Below are positions 1-8,586 of a DNA stretch of 64,000 bases, piece after piece. Source of the DNA: Pedobacter westerhofensis (lineage in GTDB: Bacteria; Bacteroidota; Bacteroidia; Sphingobacteriales; Sphingobacteriaceae). The stretch spans positions 1 through 64,000 of the forward strand of contig NZ_FXTN01000002.1 in assembly GCF_900182595.1 (NCBI RefSeq). The letters are read 5' to 3'. Numbering within the stretch: the first letter of the stretch is position 1; the number at the start of each line of letters is the position of its first letter. The translations under genes were made by a program, and so were the position numbers. The notes below the pieces were generated by a model. It was not told the DNA's origin, did no database searches, and saw only the letters and a list, made by a program, of their open reading frames with translations.

Positions 1-584
1 ATATTATAAATCGCCCGGGATTCAACGCCACCGCTCTCCCGAACTTTGTAATGAATGCAGTCCAGGAATACAAAGGGATAAACTGCTTCTAAAGGTCGAT
101 TCCGCCATTCATTCATCGCTGGAATGATCTTATCTGTGATATGAGATATTTCAGTGGCGGAAATATTCATTGCATACATCTCTTTAACGTAATCAGATAT
201 ATTGCGCGTACTCATGCCACGTGCATACATCGCGATTACATTGTCTTCCAGTTCCTCAGTTATAATTAACTGCCGTTTGGGAACGATTTTTGGTTCAAAA
301 GTGCCATTTCTATCGCGGTTGCTCTCTAATTCAAAATGTCCAGACTGAAGGCTCCTTACGGTCTTTTTTGTCTTGCCATTTCGGCGATTATTTTCTCCTG
401 ATGACTTGCTCTCAGCCAGATGGCTATCAAGTTCTCCATCCATCATCGATTCAAGGAGATGTTTGAGCATGGGGGCAAATACACCATCGGTACCGCCCAT
501 CTTTTTACCATTGTAGAGGCCTTCCATTGCTTCTTCTTTGAAGCGTTCAAAATCAAATGGTTTTTTACTGTTCATTGTGTCCAT
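1..584 (-). mobile_element. IS256-family (Mutator-type) transposase, N-terminal part, cut by the window edge
   Basis: Reading the minus strand from the ATG at 584, an open frame continues to base 1 without a stop, giving about 194 residues. It opens MDTMNSKKPFDFERFK and contains the family hallmark LLESMMDGELDSHLAE, then NRRNGKTKKTVRS, then the start of the DDE catalytic domain (VFLDCIHYKVRE, first catalytic Asp). This order is characteristic of IS256/Mutator transposases, which cut and paste the element. About half the usual length (around 400 residues) is present because the window ends. The element's end lies near 653, where it interrupts an AraC-type gene. The family is clear; whether the element is intact cannot be judged here. 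Confidence 0.9.
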
Positions 585-610
585 AAGTTTATACTAATTT
601 ACTTATTCTT

Positions 611-653
611 ACTCTTGATTATCAAGAGTTGACACAGTTTGATTTACAGTCTC
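611..653. repeat. IS right end with internal palindrome
   Basis: On the minus strand the sequence GAGACTGTAAATCAAACTGTG (653 down to about 633) resembles terminal inverted repeats of IS256-type elements, and homology to the flanking AraC-type gene stops at this point. Just inside, ACTCTTGAT-T-ATCAAGAGT (611-629) is a perfect 9-bp inverted repeat with a 1-base spacer, between the IS end and the transposase start. It could form a hairpin limiting read-through into the transposase. The exact boundary and any target duplication cannot be fixed without the other end. Confidence 0.55.
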
Positions 654-781
654 GAAAAGCAGGCAACTTCTGAAATCTTTTCCAGGGACAAATCTGTATC
701 AAGATTTTCATCTATATATTGTAGCGCCTTGTTGACGCTCCTGATGTATGTTATCTGTACTTCTTTATCAAAAGTTGCCAT
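644..781 (-). pseudogene. AraC-type regulator, N-terminal fragment truncated by the IS element
   Basis: From the ATG at 781 the minus strand reads MATFDKEVQITYIRSVNKAL, followed by a segment of the form QYIDENLDTDLSLEKISEVACFSR, and stops at 644-646 inside the IS end (46 codons with stop). The pattern is the first helix-turn-helix of AraC/GyrI-type regulators, which normally continues with a second HTH and a ligand domain (about 280 residues). Everything after the first HTH is missing, so the gene is dead unless the rest lies beyond the element. It sits 40 bp downstream of the oxidoreductase gene on the same strand. Confidence 0.75.
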
Positions 782-821
782 TTTAAAGGAAATGTAATAT
801 TCAAATATACACTACTTCCTT

Positions 822-1793
822 TTATATGGTTACCACGAGTCGTTTTCCATCCGTAACTTCCAGCTCCCATACACTATTAATCCTGTCAATCGGTACGCTG
901 AGGGTTTCAAGTACTATTTTCTTTTCTGCGGCAAGCTGGAACATTTCTGGCAGTATCGATGAAAAAAGTTCTCCTACCTCTTCCCTGGTCCACGAACCAA
1001 GTCCCGAACCGGTCAGCTGCAGGTTACTGCTGCGTAAAATCATAGAAGACAGCTTAATCTCGTCGCCGGCCATGCTGCCTACCGAAACATATTGTATAGG
1101 GTTGCCAAATCCTCCGTCGCCCTTCAATTGATTAAGGATGATTTCAGCTGTATGTCCCCATAAATAGTCGATGACGATATTGATGGGGGTAACCTCCTGT
1201 ATAGCTTCGATTGATCTGCTGAACTGGTGATCATCAGATGAGACCTGTATCATATCATCGGCGCCAATGGCAAGCAGTTCTGTCAGCGACTGCAGGTTAC
1301 GGCCCGTCACGATTACTTTGCCCGCACCGTAGTGTTTGGCAATCTGCACGGCAATCCTTCCGGTAAAACCTGTTGCTCCGTTGATCAGTACAACATCTCC
1401 CGGTTTAATCCCTGCTTTGTATTTGAGGGCCATCGCTGCGCCGAACACTGCGTTTGGCAATGCCGCCGCCGTTGCGTCGTCAAGCGCGTCCGGAATTTTA
1501 ACATAACGATCTTTGGAGATAGTAGCTTTCTCCGCCAGCATCCCGCTGGTAGCTATGCCATAAACACGTGTGCCATCCTCCAGCAAACAGACGCCATCGC
1601 TGCCGATGACCTTGCCTTTTTCATTGGGGATTTCGCTGGTGTAATGTGTTCCGCTGGCCTGGCCCTTATCAAAATTTTTGATGGCCACTGCCTTAACACT
1701 GACCAGGATCTCATTTTCTGTTGCTGGTTCAGGGTTTGGAAATTCCACATATTGGGGCAATTTGCTGTTCTGGTAAATTACTGCTGCTTTCAT
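822..1793 (-). CDS. NADP-dependent zinc-less alcohol dehydrogenase/quinone oxidoreductase (MDR family)
   Basis: A 323-residue medium-chain dehydrogenase/reductase. The N-terminal GroES-like domain (MKAAVIYQ to about residue 115) is followed by a Rossmann fold with the glycine motif GATGFTG at residues 139-145 (VVLINGATGFTGRIAVQ). No zinc-ligand Cys/His cluster is visible, which fits quinone oxidoreductase/enoyl-reductase-like members that reduce a carbonyl or quinone with NADPH. The substrate cannot be read from sequence. I chose the ATG at 1793, because the longer frame to 1826 adds an unconserved MLQLCFTKIRN leader. The Crp/Fnr-type regulator gene lies 68 bp upstream on the same strand and may control or be cotranscribed with it. 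Confidence 0.85.
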   Translation of the reverse strand: MKAAVIYQNSKLPQYVEFPNPEPATENEILVSVKAVAIKNFDKGQASGTHYTSEIPNEKGKVIGSDGVCLLEDGTRVYGIATSGMLAEKATISKDRYVKIPDALDDATAAALPNAVFGAAMALKYKAGIKPGDVVLINGATGFTGRIAVQIAKHYGAGKVIVTGRNLQSLTELLAIGADDMIQVSSDDHQFSRSIEAIQEVTPINIVIDYLWGHTAEIILNQLKGDGGFGNPIQYVSVGSMAGDEIKLSSMILRSSNLQLTGSGLGSWTREEVGELFSSILPEMFQLAAEKKIVLETLSVPIDRINSVWELEVTDGKRLVVTI

Positions 1794-1861
1794 GTTTCTG
1801 ATTTTTGTAAAGCAAAGTTGCAGCAACGCCAGGGCCGGAGCAATAACATATGTTACTAACT

Positions 1862-2446
1862 TTAGAAATGTGCATTCCCTTTGGCTATTTTACTCTTGAT
1901 ACGGCTGAGATGAACTGTGCTTACACCAAGATAGGAAGCGATATAATGCTGACTGACCCGCTGAACAATATGTGGCCTTTCATTTAGTAACCGCAGATAG
2001 CGTTGTTCCCGACTATCCCTGATAAAGGAAATAAATTCACCAGAATAATGTGTAAGACGGCTTGCCGTAATTTTCATAAACATCATCAGGAAATCTGTTT
2101 CTTTGCTTAGCTCGTCCATTAATAACAGGACATGCTTCCGGTGCAGCAAGTAAACGATTGAAGGCTCCATCGTTACAATGGTAAATGGGCTGGGTAAATT
2201 GTTTACAAAGCTATCCAGGGAACTTAAACCTTCTTCTTCAAAAAAGAACTGTACGGTCTTCTCTTCGCCATTATTATTGAAATAGGAGCGGAGGCTGCCT
2301 TTTTCAATATATATCGCGTATTGTGATATCGTACCTTCGTCTAATAAATTTGTTTTTGCGGGAATATCCAGCCGTTTCTGATAGGGAAGGTAGCGCTCCC
2401 AATAGGAATTCAACTGAGGAAATTGTTTTTGGAATTGAAAGATCAT
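1862..2446 (-). CDS. Crp/Fnr-fold transcriptional regulator
   Basis: A protein of 194 residues with a cyclic-nucleotide-binding-like beta-roll (residues about 20-120, including AIYIEKGSLRSYF and FFFEEEGL) and a C-terminal winged helix whose HTH is about residues 160-186 (RVSQHYIASYLGVSTVHLSRIKSKI). The phosphate-binding cassette of true CRP is not conserved, so cAMP binding is not implied. It precedes the oxidoreductase at 822-1793 on the same strand. Bacteroidota carry many such small regulators. Its recognition helix (STVHLSRIKSK) differs from that of the 7130/23077 pair (NPSLSRIRKR), so it probably reads another site. Confidence 0.85.
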   Translation of the reverse strand: MIFQFQKQFPQLNSYWERYLPYQKRLDIPAKTNLLDEGTISQYAIYIEKGSLRSYFNNNGEEKTVQFFFEEEGLSSLDSFVNNLPSPFTIVTMEPSIVYLLHRKHVLLLMDELSKETDFLMMFMKITASRLTHYSGEFISFIRDSREQRYLRLLNERPHIVQRVSQHYIASYLGVSTVHLSRIKSKIAKGNAHF

Positions 2447-2583
2447 CTTGTTCTTCTAACTTGACTGAATATACCTGAATTAATCAAAAGTATCCAAATA
2501 ATCTATGAGCCCGAATTTTCAAAGGATTTAATAATCAATGCTCTTCTCAAAATGGAACGATAGCTTTACATTTGTTAACTTAC

Positions 2584-4338
2584 ATGATCGATATATTCAG
2601 CGATATGGTTAATAAATTAATTCGAAAGTTACGTGAGTCGTTTTTCTTATTAGGAAGCACCTCCATTCAAACGGCAAAATTAAAATTGTTTTACCTGATG
2701 CTCGGTGCTAATGTGTTGAAGGGATTGTTATATCTGGGGGATGCTATTGTAAGGTACCATGGCATGGGAAGCTTCAGGGCTTTGCGCTTAATAGTCACAT
2801 CTATCATCATGATAATGCTCCTGAAACGTTTTCCCAAATTACTGTACTGGGGCATTCATTATGCAATCATTGGTACTATACTGCATCTTTACTACAGGGT
2901 GTTTAATCAGCATGTTGGCGCAGATATCATTTCAATACAATGTATCTATATGGTGATCATATCCGCGTTTTACGGGCTGAACAAGTTCTGGGGCGTGATC
3001 TACACTTTAATCGCAGCGGCAGCGGTCATTTTATACCATTATATCGGATTTAGGATGGATGGCCTGCATCCGCTTCCTATGGTTACAAACGATCTGTATA
3101 TCTGTATCAATTTTATGGTTATCTTGTTGTCTCATATCTATTTTCATGGTGTGCTGTACGGCAATCTGCGTGAAATGGAGTCGTTGAACGAGCAGCTCAG
3201 GATTTCAAATGAACACAGGACAAACTTCCTCTCCACTATGTCACATGAACTGCGCACCCCTTTAAATTCAGTAATCGGGATCTCAGGCTTGCTTATACAC
3301 AACAACTCGGACCCGAGGCAGAAACAGGAACTGGATATGCTCAAATTTTCGGCTGAAGGACTGCTTACGCTGATCAATGATATTTTGGATATCAATAAGT
3401 TTGATTCTGGTAAGCTGGAACTTGAAGTGATTCCATTTAACCTGTCCGCTCTTTTGAATAATATATCTGAAAGCGTTGCCCGTCAGCACACAGCCAAAAA
3501 ATTAGCAGTTGTGATCGAGATTGATGAGGCATTAAAAGAGGTGAGTTTTTTGGGAGACCCTACGCGTTTGGGTCAGATTATGTATAATCTGCTGGGAAAT
3601 GCAATGAAGTTTACCAACGAAGGACAGATAACCGTTAGTGCAGAACTGCTGGGGCAAACTCCGGAATATGATAAAATCAGAATTCAGGTTAGCGATACCG
3701 GAATAGGCATCAGCGAAAGTCAGCTGGAGAATATTTTTGAACCTTTCAGGCAGGCTTCAAACAGTACAACCCGTAAGTTTGGCGGAACCGGACTTGGGCT
3801 GTCTATTGTGAAAAAATTAGTGGAAGCGTTCGGCGGCCAGATACAGGTGAAAAGCGTTCAGGGACAGGGCACCAGCTTTAGCTTTGAGATTGCAATGAAG
3901 CAAACAACGGCGAATGTTCTGCAAAACAGATCAGGAGAGCCACAGGAGGAAAAAAAACTGACTGAGATCCGCATCCTGCTGGCGGAAGATAATATGATGA
4001 ACATCTATTTTATGCAGCAGGTCTTTAAAAGGTGGGAGATAAGTGCTGATGTTGCGGAGAATGGAACGGAGGTACTTGAACTTCTTGCCAAAAATCACTA
4101 TGATGTGATTCTGATGGATATGCATATGCCTGTGATGGATGGAATTGAAGCTACGAGGGAGATACGACAACTGGAAGACCAAAGCAAAGCCAATGTATAC
4201 ATCATCGCGCTAACGGCTACGGTGTCTGATGATATACAGATTAAAGTTAGAGAATATGGAATGAACGATTATTTGCCTAAACCATTTCAACTCGACGAAC
4301 TGAGGAACTTACTATTAATGAGATCGCAGGATGCGTAA
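2584..4338 (+). CDS. Membrane hybrid sensor histidine kinase with receiver domain
   Basis: A hybrid kinase of 584 residues. Several hydrophobic helices fill about residues 35-190 (membrane sensor), followed by HisKA with phospho-acceptor His221 in MSHELRTPLN, a HATPase_c domain with the N box (NLLGNAMKF) and G boxes (DTGIGIS, GGTGLGLSIV), and a C-terminal receiver with Asp512 in ILMDMHMPVMDG and a late KP motif. It autophosphorylates and relays to its own receiver; there is no output DNA-binding domain, so a separate Hpt or regulator is implied. A TTG four codons upstream (2572) is an alternative start. It is divergent from the Crp/Fnr gene at 2446. The signal is unknown. Confidence 0.9.
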   Translation: MIDIFSDMVNKLIRKLRESFFLLGSTSIQTAKLKLFYLMLGANVLKGLLYLGDAIVRYHGMGSFRALRLIVTSIIMIMLLKRFPKLLYWGIHYAIIGTILHLYYRVFNQHVGADIISIQCIYMVIISAFYGLNKFWGVIYTLIAAAAVILYHYIGFRMDGLHPLPMVTNDLYICINFMVILLSHIYFHGVLYGNLREMESLNEQLRISNEHRTNFLSTMSHELRTPLNSVIGISGLLIHNNSDPRQKQELDMLKFSAEGLLTLINDILDINKFDSGKLELEVIPFNLSALLNNISESVARQHTAKKLAVVIEIDEALKEVSFLGDPTRLGQIMYNLLGNAMKFTNEGQITVSAELLGQTPEYDKIRIQVSDTGIGISESQLENIFEPFRQASNSTTRKFGGTGLGLSIVKKLVEAFGGQIQVKSVQGQGTSFSFEIAMKQTTANVLQNRSGEPQEEKKLTEIRILLAEDNMMNIYFMQQVFKRWEISADVAENGTEVLELLAKNHYDVILMDMHMPVMDGIEATREIRQLEDQSKANVYIIALTATVSDDIQIKVREYGMNDYLPKPFQLDELRNLLLMRSQDA

Positions 4339-4383
4339 TTTTATTTAGATATAGATTAAAGCCTGAAGATCAGGTTCCGCTGA

Positions 4384-6771
4384 TCATTTGATTCTTTGGT
4401 TTGCCTCCTGCAAGTTATCATCCTTAGTCAGTTCTTTAGCTTTGACAGTTTGTTTGCCAAATCTGTAAGTGAGGCCAAAAGCTATAGTACGGGTGTCATT
4501 GTAGGCCCTGCTGCTGTATGGCAGAAATAAGGCCTTTTCCCCTTCGTAAGTCCCTTTGAAAATATCATTGCCCCGTATATACAGGATCAACTGAGGCTTT
4601 TTAAATTCCTTTACAAGGGATGCGCTCATATTACTGTAACCAAGATGATGGTATAGCTGATCACTATTCACGTTACTGCCGTTAAAACCTATCCCGATTT
4701 TCCAGTTTTTGGCAAAGGTAAAATCATTATTAATGTTTCCATAGACGTTAATATTGGAGCTGGACAAAGGCAAATCGCGATAGGGTTTCAAATCTATGGT
4801 GAGGAGCCTTCCGTTGATCCTCAATTGCCAGAAGGAAAGCGGGTTTAGCGAATAGTACCCGCCCAAATAATAATAGGCGCCATTAAAATTGTCGTATTGT
4901 TGTTGCAACAGGCCCTGATCGTTTTGCGCAAGCACCGATGAAATCAAGTCCTTGAATATCACTGCACCGAAATTAAATACCAGCTTGTTATTGTATGTAT
5001 AGCTTACATTGATATTATGATTAATGGCAGGTTTGATGTCGCTGTTTCCAACAAAGTTGGCAACAGTGTTATCAGTAAACCTGGAAAAGGGGTTTAACAG
5101 ACTATAGTCAGGCCGGGAAATCTGCTTGCTGTAATTGATATCCAAAGCATTCCTGTCATTGATTTTTTTCTGGATATAGAGGGAAGGAAAAGGACTGAGC
5201 TTATCATATATTTTTTCTTTGCCGCTGCCGTTGGTTTGAGAAAACACCTGATTTTGTTCTGCCCTTAACCCCAGCTGAAAATACCAGGACTTCAGCTGAG
5301 CTTCCCAGGAAGTAAACAGGCCATAATTAACCTCATTGTACCTGAAATTTATCCTGTTGCTGATCATTTCATTTAAGGTTCTTTCTGCGTCCGTATAATT
5401 GAGCGCCAGGTTTTCATTCTCCAGAGTGGTATTGTAATATCTTGCGCCAGAAATCCATTCGCCCTTTAAAAAGGGATGCACATACTGACCTGAAAGCGTC
5501 ACGAACTCAGTATTGCCGGGCAGCACAGCTTTGTAATATGGCGTTTTTGGTTGCAATATGCTTTCGCTGTTATAATTAGCAAAGTCATTAATGATGGTAC
5601 TGTTGTTCTTATTTTTAGAATAAGCCGCAATAAATTTTACACTGTGCCTGGTGCTGTCCCACTTGATTTCATATTGTGCCTGTGATGAAAAGATTTTGGA
5701 AGAGCCATTCACCGCATTGGAACTTTGCCATACGGAATCTTGTAATTGTTTCCTCTCAGCGGTATAGGCGCCATTGTTACCATTAAAAAAGTTGTCAGTA
5801 TTGTTCGGTGCATATTCGGCATACAAAGTGAGCTGGTTGTTACGATCAAAATCAACTCCCAGATTGCCAAATATGCGATGACGATCACTTCTGTTTAACC
5901 CGGTCTGATCTACCTGCCAGGGCAGGTTTTTAGAATTCACAGCGGTACTAAGAACTGATACATTTTCTGTTTTGGACCGCCCATAGGTATAACCTGCCTG
6001 CGAAGTAAGTTTTCCTTTTTTTGCATCAATAGTGAGTCCTCCGTTGTATCTGGAATACACCCCGTTCGTGTTGGCTAAGCTTAAAGTCCCCTTAACGCCT
6101 TCGTACCGCATATTAGTTGTAGTAATTAAAATCACTGCACCGATATTCGAATCGTATTTGGCACCAGGGTGCGCAGAGATTTCAACTTTTTCTATATTGG
6201 CCGAAGGGATGTTTTCCAGGTATTTCATCAGTTCATCACCACTGAGAAACAGCTGCCGCCCGTCTATAAAAACAGTTGCGGCTTTGTTTGATATTTTCAG
6301 GCTGCCATCCATTCCGGCTTCTACCAGAGGGCCAAACTTTAAAGCCTCCCATGTATTTGAAGTTTTTGCCAGTGTATTTTCCTGTATATTCATGATGAAA
6401 TTGCCGTTTTTATTTTCAATGAACTTCTTTTGAGCACGTATTGCAACACCCTTCAATGAAATGGCCTCCTCTCTCAGAAAAAGCGTGATCTCCTCTTGAT
6501 CTCTAATATTAAAAGTGGTGTCGGTTACCGAATATCCTACATAAGAAGTTTGGATCCGGTACCGGCCTGCCGGTAAGTCAGGAATATTTATCCTGCCATT
6601 CTGATCTGTTAACAGTACTTTCCTGAATGTAGTATCTTTTGATATGGTGAAGCTAACTGCCGGCAAAGCACCCTTATCTTTGAAATCTTTGATATTGAAG
6701 CGAATGTTTTGCGCTTGTGCGAGTTCACCGAAAAAAAGTAAAAGAATGAAAAATGAGAGCGTCTTGATCAT
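4384..6771 (-). CDS. Outer-membrane TonB-dependent receptor-like beta-barrel protein
   Basis: A protein of 795 residues with a signal peptide (MIKTLSFFILLLFFGELAQA), a carboxypeptidase-regulatory-like domain (about 22-110, LPAGRYRIQTSYVGYSVTD), a plug-like domain (about 125-220, with VFIDGRQLFLSGDELMKYLE and VEISAHPGAKYDSNIGAVI) and a long beta-barrel rich in aromatic strands (about 230-775). The order matches the outer-membrane beta-barrel family related to TonB receptors rather than SusC: there is no SusD partner next to it. The last residues are not the canonical aromatic terminus, ending in a charged tail after the final strand TIAFGLTYRFGKQ. The cargo is unknown. Confidence 0.85.
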   Translation of the reverse strand: MIKTLSFFILLLFFGELAQAQNIRFNIKDFKDKGALPAVSFTISKDTTFRKVLLTDQNGRINIPDLPAGRYRIQTSYVGYSVTDTTFNIRDQEEITLFLREEAISLKGVAIRAQKKFIENKNGNFIMNIQENTLAKTSNTWEALKFGPLVEAGMDGSLKISNKAATVFIDGRQLFLSGDELMKYLENIPSANIEKVEISAHPGAKYDSNIGAVILITTTNMRYEGVKGTLSLANTNGVYSRYNGGLTIDAKKGKLTSQAGYTYGRSKTENVSVLSTAVNSKNLPWQVDQTGLNRSDRHRIFGNLGVDFDRNNQLTLYAEYAPNNTDNFFNGNNGAYTAERKQLQDSVWQSSNAVNGSSKIFSSQAQYEIKWDSTRHSVKFIAAYSKNKNNSTIINDFANYNSESILQPKTPYYKAVLPGNTEFVTLSGQYVHPFLKGEWISGARYYNTTLENENLALNYTDAERTLNEMISNRINFRYNEVNYGLFTSWEAQLKSWYFQLGLRAEQNQVFSQTNGSGKEKIYDKLSPFPSLYIQKKINDRNALDINYSKQISRPDYSLLNPFSRFTDNTVANFVGNSDIKPAINHNINVSYTYNNKLVFNFGAVIFKDLISSVLAQNDQGLLQQQYDNFNGAYYYLGGYYSLNPLSFWQLRINGRLLTIDLKPYRDLPLSSSNINVYGNINNDFTFAKNWKIGIGFNGSNVNSDQLYHHLGYSNMSASLVKEFKKPQLILYIRGNDIFKGTYEGEKALFLPYSSRAYNDTRTIAFGLTYRFGKQTVKAKELTKDDNLQEANQRIK

Positions 6772-7129
6772 GAGAAGGTTACCGGCTTTTAGCGTTCGGG
6801 AATTGTATTAAAGGTAATAAGTTATCATTAAGAAGTATCATTTTCTACGGGAAAGAATCATTTTATTTTTGGATGGTAATTCATGAATTCTAAACTAACA
6901 TCGTGAATTGCTTTACTATGATTAAAAAAGAGCATTTAAAATTCATTTAGTTATTTTTACTAAATGATAGAAATATTGCATACCTTTATTTTGTGAATTT
7001 TACTAAATGAATGGTTGCTTCACCAAATAATTGTAGTAAATCATCTCAACACCAGTTATTAATGCTTTCGAAAAAAACAAAAATTTAAATAATCTACGCA
7101 GATGATTCTGCAGTAAGCATCAAAACATT
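6772..7129. other. Gene-free interval between the TonB receptor and a Crp/Fnr gene
   Basis: AT-rich spacer between divergent genes. It holds a perfect 12-bp palindrome AATTCATGAATT (6878-6889), the TTAGT-N7-ACTAA repeat described separately (6943-6967), and a second weaker copy (TTTGT-N7-ACTAA, 6990-7006). TACCTTTA at 6981-6988 is a plausible -7 element for the plus-strand regulator. No coding frame or RNA signature is visible. Confidence 0.5.
6943..6967. promoter_or_regulatory. Inverted repeat, candidate operator of the Nudix-type regulator
   Basis: TCATTTAGT (6943-6951), 7-base spacer, ACTAAATGA (6959-6967): perfect 9-bp arms. The core TTAGT-N7-ACTAA has the same half-sites and spacing as the palindrome at 9402-9418 next to the Nudix-type regulator gene. 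A weaker TTTGT-N7-ACTAA follows at 6990-7006, on the other side of a candidate -7 element. That the Nudix regulator binds here and controls the Crp/Fnr gene at 7130 is inference. Confidence 0.5.
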
Positions 7130-7729
7130 ATGAGCGAACATTTTGAAACACTTAGAACACACCTGATCAACTTTGCTGCGCTGACTGATAAAGACATTGA
7201 TGAAAGCCGGCCATTCTGGAAACCGCGCAAAGTTTATAAAGGAGATTTTTTCAATTTGCAGGATATCGTGTGCAATGATCTGGGATTGGTAATTAAAGGA
7301 ATCTTCAGGGTGTATATTATGGATGAGGAAACCGGTTTAGAGAAGAACCTGTTTTTCTTTTCTGAAAATCAGTTTTTAGTCTCATTCAGAAGCCATCTCA
7401 ACCAAAAGATCTGCCACTATTTTATCCAGGCCATGGAAGATTCTGAAATGATCTATATTTCCAATAGCAATTTAAGCAGCCTGTACAAAACGCATCCTAA
7501 CTGGGCGGTTTTCGGAAGGTTGCTGGCCGAATTATTTTTCACCTATTCGCAGTCCCGAACAGAGGAGCTGCTTTTTGTTTCGCATGAAAAGCGTTATATG
7601 CGGCTGTTGGATGAACATCCAACTATCCTTGAACGTATTCCAGCTTATCACATTTCTTCTTATCTGGGGATTACGAATCCTTCATTAAGCCGTATCCGCA
7701 AAAGGATCACCACCAAGGAATATCAATAA
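7130..7729 (+). CDS. Crp/Fnr-fold regulator, paralogue of the regulator at 23077
   Basis: A protein of 199 residues: beta-roll domain (about 25-120) and C-terminal HTH (about 160-192, PAYHISSYLGITNPSLSRIRKR). It is a close paralogue of the 23077 product. Shared segments include NFA-LTDKDI, FWKPR, CNDLGLV-KGIFR, KNLFFFSENQF and an identical ITNPSLSRIRKRI recognition region. Both contain Cys48 and Cys95 at identical positions and no other cysteine. The matching recognition helix suggests it reads the same ACTTAAGT palindrome. Its own upstream region lacks that palindrome and instead carries TTAGT-N7-ACTAA repeats. The ligand is unknown; a thiol redox input is inferred. Confidence 0.85.
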   Translation: MSEHFETLRTHLINFAALTDKDIDESRPFWKPRKVYKGDFFNLQDIVCNDLGLVIKGIFRVYIMDEETGLEKNLFFFSENQFLVSFRSHLNQKICHYFIQAMEDSEMIYISNSNLSSLYKTHPNWAVFGRLLAELFFTYSQSRTEELLFVSHEKRYMRLLDEHPTILERIPAYHISSYLGITNPSLSRIRKRITTKEYQ

Positions 7730-7858
7730 ATATGTTTTTATACTTTCATATGGTCAAGTCTTCTGGAAGCCATTTGTGCTTTGAATGAAATGCCTTTCTA
7801 TTTGAATTAAAGATAGATAACAAAAATATTGAGTATTTTCATGAGATTTTTACCGGGG

Positions 7859-7904
7859 TTTTAACTTAAGTGAAAAACCGGAATGAGGATACAGCATACC
7901 TTTG
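7859..7904 (+). promoter_or_regulatory. ACTTAAGT-type activator site and -7 element, site a
   Basis: Palindrome TTTTAACTTAAGTGAAAAA (core 7864-7871, centre 7867.5) followed by the -7 element TACCTTTG at 7897-7904, a perfect TAnnTTTG. Centre-to-element distance is 29.5 bp, identical to the seven other sites. Predicted transcription start is near 7909, 24 bp before the DUF308 gene. There is no separate -33 element; the palindrome takes its place, as in class II activation by Crp/Fnr proteins. Confidence 0.75.
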
Positions 7905-7932
7905 ATTATCAAATCATCAAAAAGATCATATC

Positions 7933-8523
7933 ATGACAACAACAAATCAATCTAATTACGGTGGTGCCAGCCAGGCTGTGCAAACTGCAACTGCATTGCG
8001 TAAACTTTATATTACACGTGTAATATTCTCATTAACATGGATAGCCCTGGTACTCACAGTGGCGAAAACAAATCATACGCTTGCAACCATTCTATTTATC
8101 ATTTACCCTGCATGGGATGCTGTGGCGACATATTTCGATATCAACGCCAATCCGGCTACGGTAGACAAAACCCCGCAGTATATCAATATGGGTGTAAGTA
8201 TACTTACAGCTATCGCAGTAACGGTTGCGCTGCAAACCGGCATTCCTGAAGCACTAATGGTGTTTGGAGTATGGGCATTTCTGGCAGGGCTTTTTCAGCT
8301 GATCATAGGTATCCGCCGCAGGAAAAACTTTGAGGGACAATGGCCAATGATCATCAGTGGTGCCCAATCCATGTTAGCCGGTGTCGCGATTTTCGCTAAA
8401 GCACATGTACCTAACCAGGGTGTGGATACACTGGCCGGGTACTCAGCATTTGGTGCATTTTACTTTGCTTTGGCTGCCTTCCGTTTAGGTAAAACCATTA
8501 AAGATGCAAGTGTTACTGCATAA
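7933..8523 (+). CDS. DUF308-like multi-pass membrane protein
   Basis: A protein of 196 residues with about six hydrophobic segments (VIFSLTWIALVLTV, HTLATILFIIYPAWDAVATYF, INMGVSILTAIAVTVAL, EALMVFGVWAFLAGLFQLIIGI, MIISGAQSMLAGVAIFAKA, AFGAFYFALAAFRL). The pattern resembles DUF308/HdeD-like inner-membrane proteins, some of which protect against acid or other stress; no enzymatic motif is seen. It is the first gene with an ACTTAAGT site at class II spacing and it ends in a strong terminator, so it is a monocistronic member of the putative thiol-stress regulon. Family membership is moderately sure; the role is unknown. Confidence 0.7.
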   Translation: MTTTNQSNYGGASQAVQTATALRKLYITRVIFSLTWIALVLTVAKTNHTLATILFIIYPAWDAVATYFDINANPATVDKTPQYINMGVSILTAIAVTVALQTGIPEALMVFGVWAFLAGLFQLIIGIRRRKNFEGQWPMIISGAQSMLAGVAIFAKAHVPNQGVDTLAGYSAFGAFYFALAAFRLGKTIKDASVTA

Positions 8524-8550
8524 GTCCATCTACATAATTTTGGTAACATG

Positions 8551-8583
8551 CGCTGGCGGGATATATTCCTGCCGGCGTTTTTT
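8551..8583 (+). terminator. Rho-independent terminator after the DUF308 gene
   Basis: CGCTGGCGGG (8551-8560) pairs with CCTGCCGGCG (8568-8577), 10 bp with two G-U pairs and a 7-base loop, followed by six T. It ends the DUF308 transcript just before the convergent Nudix gene. Confidence 0.85.
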
Positions 8584-8586
8584 GTT

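Noticed and set aside
420-632. Plus-strand open frame of 70 codons
   Set aside because: It is antisense to the transposase gene and its sequence is explained by the shadow of that gene.
822-1826. Longer start of the oxidoreductase at 1826
   Set aside because: The extra residues MLQLCFTKIRN are not part of the fold; MKAAVIYQ at 1793 is the typical family start.
1332-1859. Plus-strand open frame of 175 codons opposite the oxidoreductase
   Set aside because: Cysteine- and histidine-rich translation without domain similarity; antisense shadow of a well supported gene.
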